Positions 5,142 through 6,582 of a stretch of DNA of 6,582 nucleotides are shown here, piece by piece (position 1 is the stretch's first letter; every line of letters starts with the position of its first letter). A program made the translations under genes and the position numbers. This stretch comes from Pseudomonadota bacterium. Its GTDB lineage: Bacteria > Pseudomonadota > Alphaproteobacteria > Acetobacterales > Acetobacteraceae. The stretch spans positions 1 to 6,582 of the forward strand of contig JAJXSZ010000179.1 in assembly GCA_021784255.1 (NCBI GenBank), given 5' to 3'. The notes beneath the pieces are model-generated. The model had not been told where the DNA came from and did not search any database. It saw only the letters and a program-made list of their open reading frames with translations.

Positions 5142-6212
5142 ATGGCGAGGCGCTACCGGATCGCGGTGATCCCAGGCGACGGGATCGGCAAGGAGACCGT
5201 GCCCGAAGGGCTCAAGGTGCTGGATGCGGCCGCGCGGCGCTTCGGCTTCGAGCTCGCGCAGACGCATTACGACTGGTCGTGCGAGACCTGGAAGAAGACC
5301 GGCTCGATGATGCCTGCCGACGGACTCGACCGGCTGCGCGAGGCGGACAGCATCTTCCTCGGCGCCGTCGGCTGGCCCGAGGTGCCGGACCACATCTCGC
5401 TCTGGGGCCTGCTGATCCCGATCCGCCGCGGCTTTGACCAGTATGTGAACCTGCGCCCCTGCCGGCTGATGCCTGGCGCGAAGACGCCGCTCGCCGGGCG
5501 CACCGCGGCGGACATCGATTTCTACGTGGTGCGCGAGAACACCGAGGGCGAATACAGCGCCACCGGCGGACGCAGCTTCGAGGGCACCGACCGCGAGCTG
5601 GCGGCGCAGGTCGCGATCTTCACCCGCCAGGGCTGCGACCGGGTAATGCGCTACGCCTTCGAGCTGGCGCGCACGCGGCCGAAGAAGCACCTCACCTCCG
5701 CCACCAAGTCCAACGGCATCACCGTCACGATGCCCTACTGGGACGAGCGTTTCGCGGCGATGGCCGGGCACTATCCGGACATCCGCACCGACCAGTTCCA
5801 CATCGACATCCTCTGCGCGCATTTCGTGCAGCACCCCGACTGGTTCGATGTCGTCGTGGGCTCCAACCTGTTCGGCGACATCCTCTCGGACCTCGGGCCG
5901 GCAGTGGCGGGCTCGATCGGCATCGCACCCTCCGCCAACATCAATCCCGACCGGACCGCGCCCTCCATGTTCGAGCCGGTGCACGGCTCGGCGCCGGACA
6001 TCGCGGGCCGGCATATCTGCAACCCGATCGGCCAGGTCTGGGCCGGAGCGATGATGCTGGAACACCTCGGCGAGAAGGCTGCCGCGGATGCGATCGTGCG
6101 CGCGATCGAGGTGCTGCTCGGCGAGGGTGGGCCGCGGACGCGCGACATGGGCGGGCAGGCGGCAACGGCCGAGGTCGGCACCGCGCTGGCCGGCATCGTC
6201 GCCGCCGGTTGA
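5142..6212 (+). CDS. dmlA: Tartrate dehydrogenase / D-malate dehydrogenase (decarboxylating)
   Basis: The product belongs to the NAD-dependent beta-decarboxylating dehydrogenases (isopropylmalate/isocitrate family), tartrate/D-malate branch, which oxidises D-malate to pyruvate and CO2 or acts on tartrate. In 356 residues (family about 350-365) I see the N-terminal PGDGIG at 11-16, substrate arginines Arg95, Arg105 and Arg131, Tyr138 in ENTEGEYS, Lys189 in TSATKSNG, the metal aspartates Asp222, Asp246 and Asp250, and the NAD-binding segment HGSAPDIAGR at 281-290. The stretch GAVGWPEVPDHISLWGLLIPIRR, read in pieces from 74 to 96, points to the tartrate/D-malate branch over LeuB; the choice between these substrates is not decidable here. 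ATG 5142 follows a consensus AGGAGG 7 bases upstream. The gene diverges from pyrE and has no transporter or LysR regulator beside it in the window. Confidence 0.93.
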   Translation: MARRYRIAVIPGDGIGKETVPEGLKVLDAAARRFGFELAQTHYDWSCETWKKTGSMMPADGLDRLREADSIFLGAVGWPEVPDHISLWGLLIPIRRGFDQYVNLRPCRLMPGAKTPLAGRTAADIDFYVVRENTEGEYSATGGRSFEGTDRELAAQVAIFTRQGCDRVMRYAFELARTRPKKHLTSATKSNGITVTMPYWDERFAAMAGHYPDIRTDQFHIDILCAHFVQHPDWFDVVVGSNLFGDILSDLGPAVAGSIGIAPSANINPDRTAPSMFEPVHGSAPDIAGRHICNPIGQVWAGAMMLEHLGEKAAADAIVRAIEVLLGEGGPRTRDMGGQAATAEVGTALAGIVAAG

Positions 6213-6238
6213 AAACCGCGGCCCGGGTCCCCTAAGTA
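6209..6238 (+). promoter_or_regulatory. Weak candidate promoter before the 79-residue protein gene
   Basis: TTGAAA (6209-6214, 4 of 6) overlaps the end of the dehydrogenase gene and is followed after 18 bp by TAAGTA (6233-6238, only 2 of 6). The -10 would end 6 bases before the ATG at 6245, the same geometry as upstream of dsbB, implying a leaderless transcript if real. Read-through from the dehydrogenase gene 32 bp upstream is the simpler explanation. Confidence 0.18.
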
Positions 6239-6244
6239 AGGCGC

Positions 6245-6484
6245 ATGGGACACGAGAGCATGATCGCCCGGCGCTGCGAGCGTTCAGTGGTGACGGCGTA
6301 TCGGGAACTGCGTGAGCGGGCGATGCCCGACCCGCTGGCGTTTCAGGCCTGCACGACGCTGTACCGGATCCACCATCCGGAGGCGTCGCTGTCCGAGGCC
6401 AGGCGGCTGGTCGCCGAATGGATCGACCACCACGTGGTCCGCCAGGATGGCGGGCCGACCCCGGGCTGCGACTGCGGCCCCTGA
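6245..6484 (+). CDS. Small hypothetical protein, 79 residues
   Basis: I do not recognise a named family. The composition looks like a real soluble protein: the first 65 residues are probably helical, with charged segments ARRCERSVVTAYRELRERAM at 8-27 and SLSEARRLVAEWIDHH at 48-63, and a polar tail PTPGCDCGP at 71-79. There are four cysteines (11, 36, 75, 77) and a paired-histidine pattern (43-44, 62-63); metal binding is conceivable but unsupported. About 87% of codons end in G or C, similar to the neighbours. The start is uncertain: ATG 6245 has AAGG only 3 bases upstream, and ATG 6260 is an alternative. It lies 32 bp after the dehydrogenase gene on the same strand. Its 3' 142 bases are antisense to a minus-strand frame that has a much better ribosome site. 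Confidence 0.62.
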   Translation: MGHESMIARRCERSVVTAYRELRERAMPDPLAFQACTTLYRIHHPEASLSEARRLVAEWIDHHVVRQDGGPTPGCDCGP

Positions 6485-6555
6485 CCCTGCTGGTCGTCAC
6501 CCGGCTGGTCGTCACCCGGGTCGGCCGCAAGCGGAATGGGCGGCGGCTCTGCCAT
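6343..6555 (-). CDS. Possible small Pro/Gln/Asp-rich protein, 70 residues, antisense to the preceding gene
   Basis: The start codon at 6555 has one of the strongest ribosome sites in the window: GGAGGAG at 6561-6567, five bases upstream. The first 30 residues are a low-complexity acidic, proline- and glutamine-rich segment beginning MAEPPPIPLAADPGDDQ, with the pentapeptide PGDDQ twice at 13-22. From about residue 24 on, the frame runs antisense to the 79-residue gene and reads less like a natural protein (WRTTWWS, GWWIRYS). Third codon positions of the two frames fall on the same bases in the overlap, so G/C at third positions cannot tell which is real. No family is recognised. It may be a real short protein, or a start site whose apparent length is mostly shadow; the promoter would lie beyond the window edge. 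Confidence 0.38.
   Translation of the reverse strand: MAEPPPIPLAADPGDDQPGDDQQGQGPQSQPGVGPPSWRTTWWSIHSATSRLASDSDASGWWIRYSVVQA
6490..6519. repeat. Perfect 15-bp tandem duplication
   Basis: The unit CTGGTCGTCACCCGG occurs twice in a row without mismatch (6490-6504 and 6505-6519). Being a multiple of three, it keeps the minus-strand frame and encodes PGDDQ-PGDDQ. It lies just after the stop of the plus-strand 79-residue gene. A slippage-prone site with variable copy number between strains is plausible. Confidence 0.9.
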
Positions 6556-6582
6556 GACGCCTCCTCCAACGTTTTCCCGACT

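Noticed and set aside
5112..6569. A 485-codon minus-strand frame opposite the tartrate/D-malate dehydrogenase gene.
   Set aside because: It is antisense to a gene with all catalytic residues in place, and its translation is low-complexity and resembles no family I know. Long antisense frames are common at this G/C content.
1..6582. CRISPR arrays, insertion sequences, integrase or attachment sites, toxin-antitoxin pairs, tRNA genes.
   Set aside because: I saw no regularly spaced repeats, terminal inverted repeats, transposase or integrase motifs, or cloverleaf-like segments. The only tandem repeat is the 15-bp duplication at 6490-6519.

Overview
The window looks like an ordinary piece of chromosome from a very GC-rich (about 70% by eye) alphaproteobacterium. 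Acetobacteraceae or another Rhodospirillales lineage is the best guess. The reasons are a DUF2155 protein, a COQ7-type ubiquinone hydroxylase, the alphaproteobacterial form of PyrE with a C-terminal tail, and strong G/C preference at third codon positions. No reference comparison was possible, so the taxonomic call is an inference. I see no mobile element, phage gene, CRISPR array, tRNA or rRNA.

Layout from left to right. (1) The 3' part of a DUF2155 gene runs off the left edge and is followed after 21 bp by otsB, trehalose-6-phosphate phosphatase. (2) A convergent gap of about 290 bp holds two hairpins and no credible gene. (3) A glutathione S-transferase gene on the minus strand diverges from a dsbB-coq7 pair on the plus strand. 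The 90-bp spacer between them carries back-to-back candidate promoters around an imperfect palindrome. (4) A two-domain VOC-type extradiol dioxygenase stands alone behind its own candidate promoter. (5) pyrE on the minus strand is convergent with the dioxygenase gene and divergent from a tartrate/D-malate dehydrogenase gene (dmlA/ttuC type). (6) The right edge holds a small plus-strand hypothetical gene and, partly antisense to it, a small minus-strand frame with a very strong Shine-Dalgarno sequence.

Most genes are unrelated housekeeping or peripheral metabolism: trehalose, pyrimidine synthesis, hydroxy-acid oxidation and detoxification. The clearest functional link is dsbB-coq7. The two genes overlap by four bases, and ubiquinone, whose synthesis needs COQ7, is the usual electron acceptor of DsbB. 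The dioxygenase and otsB both lack their customary pathway neighbours here.

I did not find a convincing undescribed system. The items most worth a second look are the antisense small-gene pair at the right edge, the coupled dsbB-coq7 pair, and two genes (dsbB and the 79-residue protein) whose candidate promoters would place the transcription start at or very near the start codon.
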